Below are positions 35,222-43,997 of a DNA stretch of 64,000 bases, piece by piece. Under the pieces are notes generated by a model. It worked only from the letters and a program-made list of their open reading frames with translations. It was not told where the DNA came from and did no database searches. The number at the start of each line of letters is the position of its first letter. Positions within the stretch are counted from its first letter, which is position 1. Source of the DNA: Diplocloster hominis. GTDB lineage: Bacteria > Bacillota > Clostridia > Lachnospirales > Lachnospiraceae. The position numbers and the translations under genes are program-made. The stretch spans positions 248,001-312,000 of the forward strand of contig NZ_JAWDIY010000002.1 in NCBI RefSeq assembly GCF_032380655.1, in the 5' to 3' direction.

Positions 35222-36088
35222 ATGAATAATATTAAAAAAATAATCCGAAAGTTAAATGATAATGAGAATACAAGAGAGCATTTGATGATACCGATCATTC
35301 ACATAAGAGATAAAATACGAGATCTGAAAAATATTCAATTTATTGTTAAAGGAAGAGAAAATATTAAATCATTCCAAAACTGCCATCCAGGAAAACGCTG
35401 CTTTATAATTGGAAATGGTCCAAGCTTAACCCCGGATGATTTAAATTTAATTAAGAATGAAATTAGTTTTGGGTCAAATAGAATCTATGATATTTATCCA
35501 TTTACAGATTGGCGGCCAACGTACTATGCAATACAAGATTTTTTTGTGCTGGATGAGATTTCTTCTGAAGTGGAAAAGCTGGAAGATGGTGCGCAACATC
35601 GGTTTATTATATCTAACAGGAAGCGTTTTATCTGTGAAGAAATGCAAAAGGATAAAAAGAATAGCTTCTTCTATTTAGATGATTTATGTTTGTCGGATAA
35701 AAAGAAGGTAAAGTTCAGCACCAATCCTTTTAAAAGTGTTGCAAACGGCGGAACAGTTACATATATGATGATACAATTGGCTGTTTATATGGGGATAAAA
35801 GAAATTTATCTGATTGGTGTTGATCACCACTACACACAATATCTGGATGAAAATGGTGAAGTAGATACGAAATTACATGCGGAAAATCATTTTAAAGGAG
35901 CCAGGCCTTATAAGCAGCTCAAAGGCAATAATATTACTCCAAAAAATAATTGTTTTGTCTCCACCCGTTGTTATGTGGCTGCTAATGAGTTTGCAAAACT
36001 TCATGGTATTAAAATATTTAATGCCACACGGGGCGGGAAGCTTGAAGTGTTCGACAGAGTGAACTTGGATGATATTGTAGGAAATTAA
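35222..36088 (+). CDS. DUF115/MptE-like protein, related in fold to GT42 sialyltransferases
   Basis: 288 residues from ATG 35222 after GGAGGG; a longer frame begins at 35120 but overlaps the previous gene. The core begins RCFIIGNGPSLTPDDL (Rossmann-like GNGPS loop), then ISFGSNRIYDIY, and later a VANGGTVTYMMIQLAVYM GIKEIYLIGVDHHY region (broken here to stay short). This order (GNGPS, then GxxxxxxxxA...GYKEIYLxGxD) is shared by 6-hydroxymethylpterin diphosphokinase-like DUF115 proteins and by GT42 CMP-sialic-acid transferases. It lies next to a CMP-transferase gene, so a glycosyltransferase that uses a CMP-sugar is an attractive inference. Confidence 0.65.
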   Translation: MNNIKKIIRKLNDNENTREHLMIPIIHIRDKIRDLKNIQFIVKGRENIKSFQNCHPGKRCFIIGNGPSLTPDDLNLIKNEISFGSNRIYDIYPFTDWRPTYYAIQDFFVLDEISSEVEKLEDGAQHRFIISNRKRFICEEMQKDKKNSFFYLDDLCLSDKKKVKFSTNPFKSVANGGTVTYMMIQLAVYMGIKEIYLIGVDHHYTQYLDENGEVDTKLHAENHFKGARPYKQLKGNNITPKNNCFVSTRCYVAANEFAKLHGIKIFNATRGGKLEVFDRVNLDDIVGN

Positions 36089-36100
36089 GGTGGTTGATAG

Positions 36101-36643
36101 ATGAAAGCGAAATACATCGTTAGTTTGTTTCGAATCTTATTCATAAAAGTTAAATTAGGAAAAAAGCTCTATTTAAAAAGCCCCTTTCAGTTTTTTGGAA
36201 AAAATATTGATCTTTCTGTTTCCGGTAATTCTTTGATAGAACTTGATTACAAGAACTATTTTAGTAAAAACGCCACTATTGGAGCTCATGACGGAGGCAA
36301 GATAACGATTGGTAAAAACAATTTTTTTAATAACGGTTTAAATATCGAAAGTTTACTGTCAATCGAAATTGGTAATGATAATTTATTTGGACCTAATGTG
36401 TCTATATTTGATCACAGTCATTCCTATACCGAAGCACATGGTTTAAAAATAAATGAGACAGGCTATAGGAAAAAAAGAATATTTATTGGATCTGATGTGT
36501 GGATTGCGACGGGCTGTGTTATTTGTGAAGGAGTTGTAATAGAAGATCATGTGGTTGTCGGCGCTAATTCAGTTGTTACAGGTAATTTAGAGTCTGGATA
36601 TTTCTATGCAGGTGCGCCCGCAAAAAAAATAAAGGGGATCTAA
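36101..36643 (+). CDS. hexapeptide-repeat acyltransferase (WbbJ/maltose-acetyltransferase type)
   Basis: Left-handed beta-helix O-acetyltransferase of 180 residues. Hexapeptide turns are seen from about 60 on (ATIGAHDGGKITIGKNNF, ..., VIEDHVVVGANSVVTG). FDHSHSY contains the catalytic His and YAGAPAKKIKGI is the usual end. It probably acetylates a sugar of the repeat unit. It is 12 nt after the preceding gene. Confidence 0.85.
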   Translation: MKAKYIVSLFRILFIKVKLGKKLYLKSPFQFFGKNIDLSVSGNSLIELDYKNYFSKNATIGAHDGGKITIGKNNFFNNGLNIESLLSIEIGNDNLFGPNVSIFDHSHSYTEAHGLKINETGYRKKRIFIGSDVWIATGCVICEGVVIEDHVVVGANSVVTGNLESGYFYAGAPAKKIKGI

Positions 36644-36690
36644 TAATACAAGCAAATCAAAACATTCCATTGATAAAGGAAGGATATAGA

Positions 36691-37335
36691 ATGAAAATTG
36701 TAGCGGTTATGCCATTAAAATTGAACAATGAAAGACTTCCGGGAAAAAATACGAAATTACTCGGGAAAAAGCCTCTTCTTCAATATGCACTGGAGGGGCT
36801 CCTGGAAACTGGCTTATTGGATAGTATCCATGTTTTTTGCAGCGATGAGGCAGTTGTACCGTTACTTCCAGATGGGGTTCAGTTTATGAAGCGTCCAACG
36901 TATCTGGATCTTAATTCCTCAAATTTTACACAGATTTTTGAAAAGTTTATGAGTATAGTCGAAGCCGATATATATGTCTATGCACATGCAACGGCGCCAT
37001 TTATTACTACGGAAACTATGAAACAGTGTATCGAAGCTGTAAAGTCCGGAAAACATGATTCTGCGTTTTGTGCTACAAAAATTCAGGATTATCTATGGCA
37101 AGATGGTGAGCCGATGAATTTTGATGCCGCTAACATTCCCAGAAGTCAGGATATAAAACCTATATACAGAGAAACATCCGGTGTCTATGTATTTACAAGG
37201 GAAGTCTTTGTTGTGCATCATAGACGGATCGGGTTAACCCCCTTTGTCAAAGAGGTATCTTTTAAGGAAGCTGTTGATATAAATAATCCGGAAGATTTTA
37301 CATTGGCACAAGCTTTAGTGGATATTAACTTATAA
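36691..37335 (+). CDS. CMP-sugar-acid cytidylyltransferase (NeuA/KdsB-like)
   Basis: 214 residues from ATG 36691 (AAGGAAGG upstream). The N-terminus has VAVMPLKLNNERLPGKNTKL, the R-L-P-G-K-N loop of NeuA-type enzymes, which bind CTP, followed by PLLQYALEG and the acidic DIYVYAHATAPF. Related enzymes activate sialic, legionaminic and pseudaminic acids and KDO as CMP-sugars. It directly precedes an aldolase and a KdsC-like phosphatase, but no NeuB-type synthase is in the window. The exact acid cannot be read from sequence. Confidence 0.82.
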   Translation: MKIVAVMPLKLNNERLPGKNTKLLGKKPLLQYALEGLLETGLLDSIHVFCSDEAVVPLLPDGVQFMKRPTYLDLNSSNFTQIFEKFMSIVEADIYVYAHATAPFITTETMKQCIEAVKSGKHDSAFCATKIQDYLWQDGEPMNFDAANIPRSQDIKPIYRETSGVYVFTREVFVVHHRRIGLTPFVKEVSFKEAVDINNPEDFTLAQALVDINL

Positions 37336-37366
37336 AGTAAATATATATCAGAAAGGGGATTATTAT

Positions 37367-38989
37367 ATGAATTCTTTAAAAGTACTGGATGTCACATTGC
37401 GCGATGGCGGTTGTGTAAATGATTTTGATTTTGGACAAACTTACATAGATAAAATATTGGCAGCTCAAGAGGCTTCCGGTGTTGAGGTTATAGAACTGGG
37501 ATATATAGATGCTAGGCATGGTTCAGTAAATGGTCGTACACAGTACATAAATGAGCAGGTGATTTCCCAGCATGTCCTGAAGCACAAAAAAGATGGGGTA
37601 ACATATGTCGCCATGATGGATTACGGAAAATTCGATATCTGTAATTTACAGCCCAGGACAGAAGAAGGTATCGATGGGATTCGTATGGCATTTCATAAAA
37701 AAGACTATATGGATGTAATTCCTTTAGGAAGAAAAATAATCGAAAAAGGGTACCAATTCTATATTCAGCCCATGATTACGATCCGATATGAGGATGAAGA
37801 GTTATTAGAACTGATAAAGATAATCAACTCTGAACTGCCGGATGCAGCGGGATTTTATATTGTAGACAGTTTTGGTGAAATGCGCCCTAATGATATGAAC
37901 AGAATACTAAGCTTAGTCGATCATAATTTAATCCAATCGATGACATTGGGGTTTCATTCCCACAATAATCTACAAATGTCCTATTCGAATGCGGTAGCAA
38001 TGTTGCAGTTTCCGACGAACAGGGATTTAATGTTGGACAGTTCCATCATGGGAATGGGGAAGGGTGCTGGAAATCTGAATACGGAACTTTTACTTGAACA
38101 TTTAAATCTATACTATGGGAAAAATTACATTATTAGTCCTTTATTAGAAGTAATTGATAAAGTAATTAATCAGTTACATTCTGAGTTTTATTGGGGTTAT
38201 GCACCGGAATATTATCTTTCCTCTGCGTATCATTGCACACCAAGTTATGCAAGCCATTTTTATAATAAACATATGCTTCCAATCGACCAGGTCGGCGAAC
38301 TTCTCAGTCTGATTGAGGATGATAAAAAAATATCCTTTGATAAGAAATACGCGGAAGAAATATATCGCAAATATAATGCCAGCAAAGCAGTTGATGATTC
38401 TAACGCAGTTAACGAATTAAAAAAAGAATTTGGTGAAAAGAGAATTCTTTTAGTTGCCCCAGGAAAGAGTGCCGGAGAATCCAGACATGAAATACAAAGT
38501 ATTTGTAAGGAAGACGATGTGATTTCGATTGGTTTAAATTCAACATTAGATGTTAATTTTGATTATTTACTTACTACAAGAAAAGATATTTATGATATCG
38601 CAGTAGCAGCAGGAAAAAATGTTATAGTGTCCTCTAATATTTCCAAGGGTGGGCGGGGTAATGTTAAAATTCTTAATTACAGTAATTGGATAGATATCGA
38701 CGAGGGAACTCATGATTCGTCATCTGTTATCGCGTTAAATCTACTGAAAACATGTACTGTTAAAAAAATAATGCTTGCAGGATTTGATGGTTTTTCAATT
38801 GATATTAATGAGAACTACTATGATCCCAATATGCGCCATCCTGTAAATTCAGAACAAGCCGAACGTAGAAACAAATATTATACAAAGTTTATAAATAGCA
38901 TCCGGGAACAAGGAAAAGATATAGAATTTATCACTCCCTCCAAATATGATATTGATTTATTAGAAAAGGAGGACAAGCGTGAAAATTAA
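37367..38989 (+). CDS. HMGL-type aldolase fused to a Rossmann-like (MptE/GT42-like) domain
   Basis: 540 residues. Residues 1-300 are a DRE-TIM (HMGL-like) barrel: VLDVTLRDGGCVND (R12, D13, catalytic/metal), IELGYID and GFHSHNN (metal histidines), as in 4-hydroxy-2-oxovalerate aldolase. Residues about 365-540 differ: RILLVAPGKSAGESR (nucleotide-like loop), ISIGLNSTLDVNFDYLLTTR and VKKIMLAGFDGFSID, an arrangement similar to the 35222 protein. The next gene (KdsC-like) overlaps it by 11 nt. In context the barrel may condense pyruvate or a similar keto acid with a sugar aldehyde to give a sugar acid for the CMP-transferase. Confidence 0.78.
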   Translation: MNSLKVLDVTLRDGGCVNDFDFGQTYIDKILAAQEASGVEVIELGYIDARHGSVNGRTQYINEQVISQHVLKHKKDGVTYVAMMDYGKFDICNLQPRTEEGIDGIRMAFHKKDYMDVIPLGRKIIEKGYQFYIQPMITIRYEDEELLELIKIINSELPDAAGFYIVDSFGEMRPNDMNRILSLVDHNLIQSMTLGFHSHNNLQMSYSNAVAMLQFPTNRDLMLDSSIMGMGKGAGNLNTELLLEHLNLYYGKNYIISPLLEVIDKVINQLHSEFYWGYAPEYYLSSAYHCTPSYASHFYNKHMLPIDQVGELLSLIEDDKKISFDKKYAEEIYRKYNASKAVDDSNAVNELKKEFGEKRILLVAPGKSAGESRHEIQSICKEDDVISIGLNSTLDVNFDYLLTTRKDIYDIAVAAGKNVIVSSNISKGGRGNVKILNYSNWIDIDEGTHDSSSVIALNLLKTCTVKKIMLAGFDGFSIDINENYYDPNMRHPVNSEQAERRNKYYTKFINSIREQGKDIEFITPSKYDIDLLEKEDKREN

Positions 38990-39458
38990 ATTCTTTATCA
39001 TGGATGTAGATGGTACGCTTACCGATGGAAAAATATATATGGGCGAAACCGGAGAACTTTTCAAAGCCTTTGACATAAAAGATGGCTGCGGGATTCACGA
39101 TCTTCTTATTCCACAGAATGTAATTCCCATCATAATTACAGGAAGACAGTCTGTAATCGTGGAAAACAGATGCCGGGAATTAGGAATAACGGAAATTTAT
39201 CAGAATGTTCATAATAAGTTAGATACTCTAAATAGGCTAATGAGACAAAATGAGTGCTCCTTATCCGAGACAGCCTATATAGGTGATGATATCAATGATA
39301 TATCCTGTATGAAAGAGATAAAGATGTCTGGGGGCCTTGTTGGGTGCCCCTTTGATGCTTCTCCTGAAGTGAAAGACTTAGCTGATTTTGTCTGTACAAA
39401 AAATGGAGGAAATGGAGCGGTCCGCGAATTTATAGAGTACGTTTTAAGCGATAAGTAA
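38979..39458 (+). CDS. KdsC-like HAD phosphatase
   Basis: 159 residues from GTG 38979 (GGAGGACAA just before), the size of KDO-8-phosphate or Neu5Ac-9-phosphate phosphatases of the C0 (capless) group. HAD motifs: FIMDVDGTLTDGK (D9 nucleophile, D11 general acid), IITGRQS and GDDINDISCM (metal Asp). It overlaps the aldolase by 11 nt, which ties the two steps: condensation, then removal of the sugar phosphate. The phosphatase likely yields the free keto acid for CMP activation. Confidence 0.88.
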   Translation: MKIKFFIMDVDGTLTDGKIYMGETGELFKAFDIKDGCGIHDLLIPQNVIPIIITGRQSVIVENRCRELGITEIYQNVHNKLDTLNRLMRQNECSLSETAYIGDDINDISCMKEIKMSGGLVGCPFDASPEVKDLADFVCTKNGGNGAVREFIEYVLSDK

Positions 39459-39474
39459 GAGGGGAGAGCAAAAA

Positions 39475-40695
39475 TTGTCTAGATTAAAATATCTTATTTT
39501 AGGCGCAGGTCCGGCCGGCCTCACATTTGCGAATAAATTAAAGGAATCGGGAAACAGAGATTTTCTTATCATTGAAAAAGAATCTGAGGCTGGTGGACTT
39601 TGCCGCTCAACGGTAGTAGATGGTTCTCCGTTTGATATTGGGGGAGGACATTTTTTAGATGTCCGTCGTCCGGAGGTAAATAAATTTCTTTTTCAGTTTA
39701 TGCCTGAGGATGAATGGAACAAATACAATCGTGACAGCAGAATTGATATAAACGGAACTATAATTAATCATCCAATGGAAGCAAATATCTGGCAGATGAA
39801 GCTTGAAGATCAGGTAGAGTACTTAAAGTCTATCGCAGCTGCCGGATGTAATACAGGTCTGGCCATGCCCAATGATTTTGTTGAGTGGATTTATTGGAAA
39901 TTGGGTTCGAAAATTGCTGATGAATATATGATACCTTATAATCAAAAAATGTTCAGCAAAGAGTTGAGTCAATTAGGTACCTATTGGTTAGAAAAGCTGC
40001 CGGATGTGAGTTTTGAAGAGACACTTCTTTCTTGCCTAACCCATAAGGCGTATGGATCACAACCCGGCCACGCCCAGTTCTATTATCCTAAAAAATATGG
40101 TTATGGTGAACTGTGGATGCGTATGGCTGCTGCAGTTAAGGATCATATTCAGTACAAAAAAATTGTCAATAGTATTAACTTTATTAATAGAACTGTCTCG
40201 ACTTCTGATGGTGAGATATATACGGCAGATATTATTATCACGACGATACCATGGCTGGAATTCAAGCATATCATCGGGATGCCGGATCATATCAGGGATT
40301 CCATTAAAGAATTAAAGTATAGTTCCATTCAGACGGAATACAATCCAGAATGTATGGATACAGAAGCGCATTGGATCTACTATCCGGATTTAAAAGTGCC
40401 TTATCATCGTATCCTGGTCCGTCATAATTTTTGCCCGAACAGCAAGGGGTATTGGACGGAAACGAATAGTGAAAGAATTAAGGATATAGCAGATAATAAT
40501 CATTTTAAATACATGAATCGGTATGCTTATCCATTGAATACTATTAAAAAGCCTGAGATTATGGATAAACTTCTGAATTGGAGTAGGAAACATCATATCT
40601 ATGGCCTGGGACGATGGGGGGAACATCAGCATTATAATTCAGATGTAACTGTCCAGTTGGCAATGGAGCTTGAAACGGCGTTTGAGGGAGTGTAA
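39475..40695 (+). CDS. FAD-dependent amine-oxidase/UDP-galactopyranose-mutase-like protein
   Basis: 406 residues from TTG 39475 (GGGGAGAG upstream). The N-terminus has the FAD Rossmann motif YLILGAGPAGLTFA and the acidic strand end at LIIEKESEAGGLC. The GGLCRS and GGGHF loops also occur in UDP-galactopyranose mutase-like and protoporphyrinogen-oxidase-like proteins. A substrate-binding insertion follows; the C-terminus ends with the usual GRWGEHQHYN region. It is common in polysaccharide clusters. Mutase action on a UDP-sugar or an oxidation step in the same pathway are both possible. Confidence 0.75.
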   Translation: MSRLKYLILGAGPAGLTFANKLKESGNRDFLIIEKESEAGGLCRSTVVDGSPFDIGGGHFLDVRRPEVNKFLFQFMPEDEWNKYNRDSRIDINGTIINHPMEANIWQMKLEDQVEYLKSIAAAGCNTGLAMPNDFVEWIYWKLGSKIADEYMIPYNQKMFSKELSQLGTYWLEKLPDVSFEETLLSCLTHKAYGSQPGHAQFYYPKKYGYGELWMRMAAAVKDHIQYKKIVNSINFINRTVSTSDGEIYTADIIITTIPWLEFKHIIGMPDHIRDSIKELKYSSIQTEYNPECMDTEAHWIYYPDLKVPYHRILVRHNFCPNSKGYWTETNSERIKDIADNNHFKYMNRYAYPLNTIKKPEIMDKLLNWSRKHHIYGLGRWGEHQHYNSDVTVQLAMELETAFEGV

Positions 40696-40697
40696 GA

Positions 40698-41630
40698 ATG
40701 AATATTTTATTAGCTGGTAACGATGCTTATGCATTTGGAACAAAAGTAATGTTAACCTCATTATTGGAAAACCGATCTGATGATGAGGTTACTATATATT
40801 TTACATATAATCAACTCTCAGATGTCCACAAAGAGGAGTATTCAAACCTTGTAAATAAATATAACCATTGTGCTATACATTTTATATTTATACCACTGGA
40901 ATTGTTCCATGATGTACCGTTAAAAGCAACGACTAATCCCTATATTACGGTTGAAACATATTTTAGAATGGCTATGTGTGAAACGTTGCCTTTTTCTGTT
41001 GACCGCATTCTGTATTTGGATACAGATATAATTGTTAATCGGGACTGGTCGGAATTTTATCATACTAAATTTAAAGACGAAATTGCTGCTGTCGCTTGTC
41101 AGGATTATGGGTTATGTATAGCAGATAAAATAAGAAAAAAAGTTTATGAGAATATAAATTTTGACCTGAATGATCCCTATTTTAATGCCGGAGTAATGCT
41201 GATTAATCTTAAGTATGTTAGAGAGCATTATAGCTTAAGCTTATTTAAACAATATATATCCGATCATTATGAAAGTTTGATTTTTCATGATCAGGATGTA
41301 TTAAACTCTACTTTTAAAAATCATATTCAGTATATGGATTTTAATCTATATAATTGCAGACCCTTTTTTTATCCGTATAATAAGAAAAGTGCAAAAATCA
41401 TTCGTGAGGCAGTATTTATTCATTATGGCGAAAAACCCTGGAATATTGACTTTACAGATATAAAAGGTGCAGGGGAGTTATTTTGGGAATATGCACTAAA
41501 GATGGGGGCAGATGAGGAATATTATAAGTGGAAAAAATTGAATCATTATTATAAATTTAAAAATCTTTTTAAAATAGCAAAAGAACGGTTAAAGAGAAAT
41601 ATAAAATTAATAATGTTGGTAAGACCATAA
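40698..41630 (+). CDS. glycosyltransferase family 8
   Basis: 310 residues of the LgtC/GT8 type, which transfer galactose or glucose from UDP-sugar with retention. Motifs: NILLAGNDAYAFGTKVMLTS at the N-terminus, LYLDTDIIVN with the DxD metal site and HDQDVLN; the FNAGVMLINL loop is typical. HYGEKPWN near residue 250 is the conserved HxGxKPW. The start follows the previous stop by only 2 nt. Confidence 0.9.
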   Translation: MNILLAGNDAYAFGTKVMLTSLLENRSDDEVTIYFTYNQLSDVHKEEYSNLVNKYNHCAIHFIFIPLELFHDVPLKATTNPYITVETYFRMAMCETLPFSVDRILYLDTDIIVNRDWSEFYHTKFKDEIAAVACQDYGLCIADKIRKKVYENINFDLNDPYFNAGVMLINLKYVREHYSLSLFKQYISDHYESLIFHDQDVLNSTFKNHIQYMDFNLYNCRPFFYPYNKKSAKIIREAVFIHYGEKPWNIDFTDIKGAGELFWEYALKMGADEEYYKWKKLNHYYKFKNLFKIAKERLKRNIKLIMLVRP

Positions 41631-41672
41631 TAAGTTAAATGATTACCATCTAAAAATGAGGATAAGCAATTT

Positions 41673-42707
41673 ATGAGACGGCGGAGTATTATTGGAAAAA
41701 TAAAATCTATGGCAGCAGAATCAAGTTTTTTAAGCTACATAATTGGATGTATCAAAGGGTATTCCAGAGTGGACTTTCGTGAATATGTAAGGGGGAAAAG
41801 TATAAATACCGTGGATATAATTATGAATTCAAATAATCCAAGTAATGAAAATATCGTTTACTATATTAAAACTGGAAATGCTTTTTCAGGATTTGGAGCA
41901 CAGTTGCGAAGAACTTTAGAAGCATTGGCCTATGCGGATTATTTTGGATTTATCCCTTATGTAGAATATACAAAAGATTTTCTATATGGAGAAACTGAAA
42001 AAATAAATGAATGTAATAATCCTTTTGAATATTACTTTACACAGCCTTCTATGATAAATGACCAAAATTTATATTCCTATAATTGGATTTATTATAATGA
42101 AGAACACAGAAAAATAGTGAATAAGTTAGGATACAAAATTGATTCCTATTCAGTTTCAGAAGAATATATTACCTATATGGCATTTATAATTAAAAAACAT
42201 TTAAATATAAACGCTTTTACAAAAGACTATTTAAACAATTCATATAAATCCCTGAACTTGAAAAATATTGTTATAGGCGTTCATGTCCGTGGTACTGATT
42301 TCAATACCGGTTATAAAAATCATCCTGCAATAATAACGGTTCGCGATTATTTTGATGTTATAGACAGCATACTTGCGAAAGAAAAAACAGTAAGCTGTAT
42401 TTTTTTAGCAACTGACGAGCAAAATATCATCGAATCTTTTCAGAACCGTTATGGCACGTCTGTTACATATTATGATGATGTATATCGGTCCTCAGACGGC
42501 AGCCCTATACATTTTTCTAAAGATCAAAGAAATAATCATCATTACAAATTAGGATTAGAAATTTTAAGGGATATCATCACACTTTCTAAAGCAGATTATC
42601 TCATTGCAGGTAATTCACAGGTAAGCTATTGCGCCCGAATGTTTAAAAAAAGTTTTGATGAAGATTATAAAGACAAAATTATACTCGATTCTGGATTATA
42701 TAAATAA
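41673..42707 (+). CDS. fucosyltransferase-like (NodZ/GT-B HxRxTD family) protein
   Basis: 344 residues with the motif IGVHVRGTDFNTGY, which matches the HxRxxD loop of alpha-1,2/1,6- and O-fucosyltransferases. FLATDEQNI and YRSSDGSPIHF, then DIITLSKADYLIAGNSQ, complete a GT-B-like donor half. It is a paralogue of the protein at 53170-54225 on the other strand (shared HVRxTDFNxGY, IFLATD, RSSDGxxxHF, NKYKLGLDxxRD). GDP-fucose is the likely donor, by family only. Confidence 0.72.
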   Translation: MRRRSIIGKIKSMAAESSFLSYIIGCIKGYSRVDFREYVRGKSINTVDIIMNSNNPSNENIVYYIKTGNAFSGFGAQLRRTLEALAYADYFGFIPYVEYTKDFLYGETEKINECNNPFEYYFTQPSMINDQNLYSYNWIYYNEEHRKIVNKLGYKIDSYSVSEEYITYMAFIIKKHLNINAFTKDYLNNSYKSLNLKNIVIGVHVRGTDFNTGYKNHPAIITVRDYFDVIDSILAKEKTVSCIFLATDEQNIIESFQNRYGTSVTYYDDVYRSSDGSPIHFSKDQRNNHHYKLGLEILRDIITLSKADYLIAGNSQVSYCARMFKKSFDEDYKDKIILDSGLYK

Positions 42708-42743
42708 AAAGCTGAAATCAATCAGTATTATGGAGGCTGACAC

Positions 42744-43958
42744 GTGAAACTTCGAATGCATAAAACAGGTTGGTATGCGATATGTTTTATACAATACCTT
42801 CTTTTATTTATTATGATAAGTCAACACAATACATGGTTCTACTCGATTTACTTATCTTTATTCAGATATACTTCGTTGTTCATATCATTAATGTTCATGT
42901 TTTTTTTCAAAAGAATGCGCAATATTAAAGTTTTATGCATTATCCTGTTAATGTCTCTGACATCATTCATTATGGGACTCGTTTTTAGCGGCAGTTCCGC
43001 GTTCATGGATACTTTTTATCTTATGACCCAATTTGCCGAGCCTATTCTATTTACTTTAGTGACTTATTACTTCGACAAAGAACACTTTATAACAAGATAT
43101 ATAAAGTTGGTTTTATTTTTAGCAGTCGTCAGCCTTGTTTTTTATGTTTGGGGTCTTGCTGACTCTGCGGGCTTAATTCATTCCGGATTGTTAAAAGAAG
43201 TTGAGGGGCTAAGGATTACATATACGAAATATTATTGTAATATTTTCTATGCCCTGCGGCCGGTAGAACTGCAGCGTAATGTAGGTATGTTTTGTGAGCC
43301 GGGTCTTTATCAAATAATTTTGAATTCTGGAATATATTTGTTGATTTTTTATCCAAATAGAATTGATATGAAACATAAAACTATAACGATGCTTATATTA
43401 CTGATTACCTCTTTAACTACTTTATCAGCAACAGGTATCATCGGCGTAATTATCTTAATAATAGGCTTATTATTTTCAAAAAATGAATCTGTTAAAAGTA
43501 ATATAAAAATAGTGTTTATCCTGCTACTTTCTATTGCAGTCGTATATTTATTTGTCGATTTTGCAATTAAAGGAAGTCACAGTCTTATATATACAAGTCT
43601 GCTTGGAAAAATCGCGGGTATAAAAACATCTCAATTAACTACCGGCAGTGTCCGAATACTTACTATAGCCTGGTGCCTATATTTGATTTTCCATAACCCA
43701 TTAGGTTATGGGTTAACTTATGTAAATAATTTTTTTGCCAGTAAAGGAGAATATTTTGTAGGAGCAAAAATATTAATGACTACTGCAGAGGTTGGCGTCA
43801 TACCAATGTTTTTAATTGTACGGTATTTTTTTGAAAAGGCCTATAAAAATAGAATCAGCAATTTGCAGTTTTATATTCTGGTATTTTTGTTTTTAAATAC
43901 GGCCTTAGCTCAATCGCGGGAATTTTACCCTGCATTACTTATGTTATTACTGTTGTGA
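42744..43958 (+). CDS. Wzy-like polysaccharide polymerase (plus-strand cluster)
   Basis: 404 residues with about ten or eleven hydrophobic segments and a larger loop near 150-195, the general Wzy layout. Start GTG 42744 after GGAGG. There is no conserved short motif, as usual for polymerases, so the call rests on topology and on its position between transferases and flippase. It joins repeat units outside the membrane. Confidence 0.7.
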   Translation: MKLRMHKTGWYAICFIQYLLLFIMISQHNTWFYSIYLSLFRYTSLFISLMFMFFFKRMRNIKVLCIILLMSLTSFIMGLVFSGSSAFMDTFYLMTQFAEPILFTLVTYYFDKEHFITRYIKLVLFLAVVSLVFYVWGLADSAGLIHSGLLKEVEGLRITYTKYYCNIFYALRPVELQRNVGMFCEPGLYQIILNSGIYLLIFYPNRIDMKHKTITMLILLITSLTTLSATGIIGVIILIIGLLFSKNESVKSNIKIVFILLLSIAVVYLFVDFAIKGSHSLIYTSLLGKIAGIKTSQLTTGSVRILTIAWCLYLIFHNPLGYGLTYVNNFFASKGEYFVGAKILMTTAEVGVIPMFLIVRYFFEKAYKNRISNLQFYILVFLFLNTALAQSREFYPALLMLLLL

Positions 43959-43997
43959 TTTTTATATGATAAAGTTTAATTATAGAAAGGATAAGCA

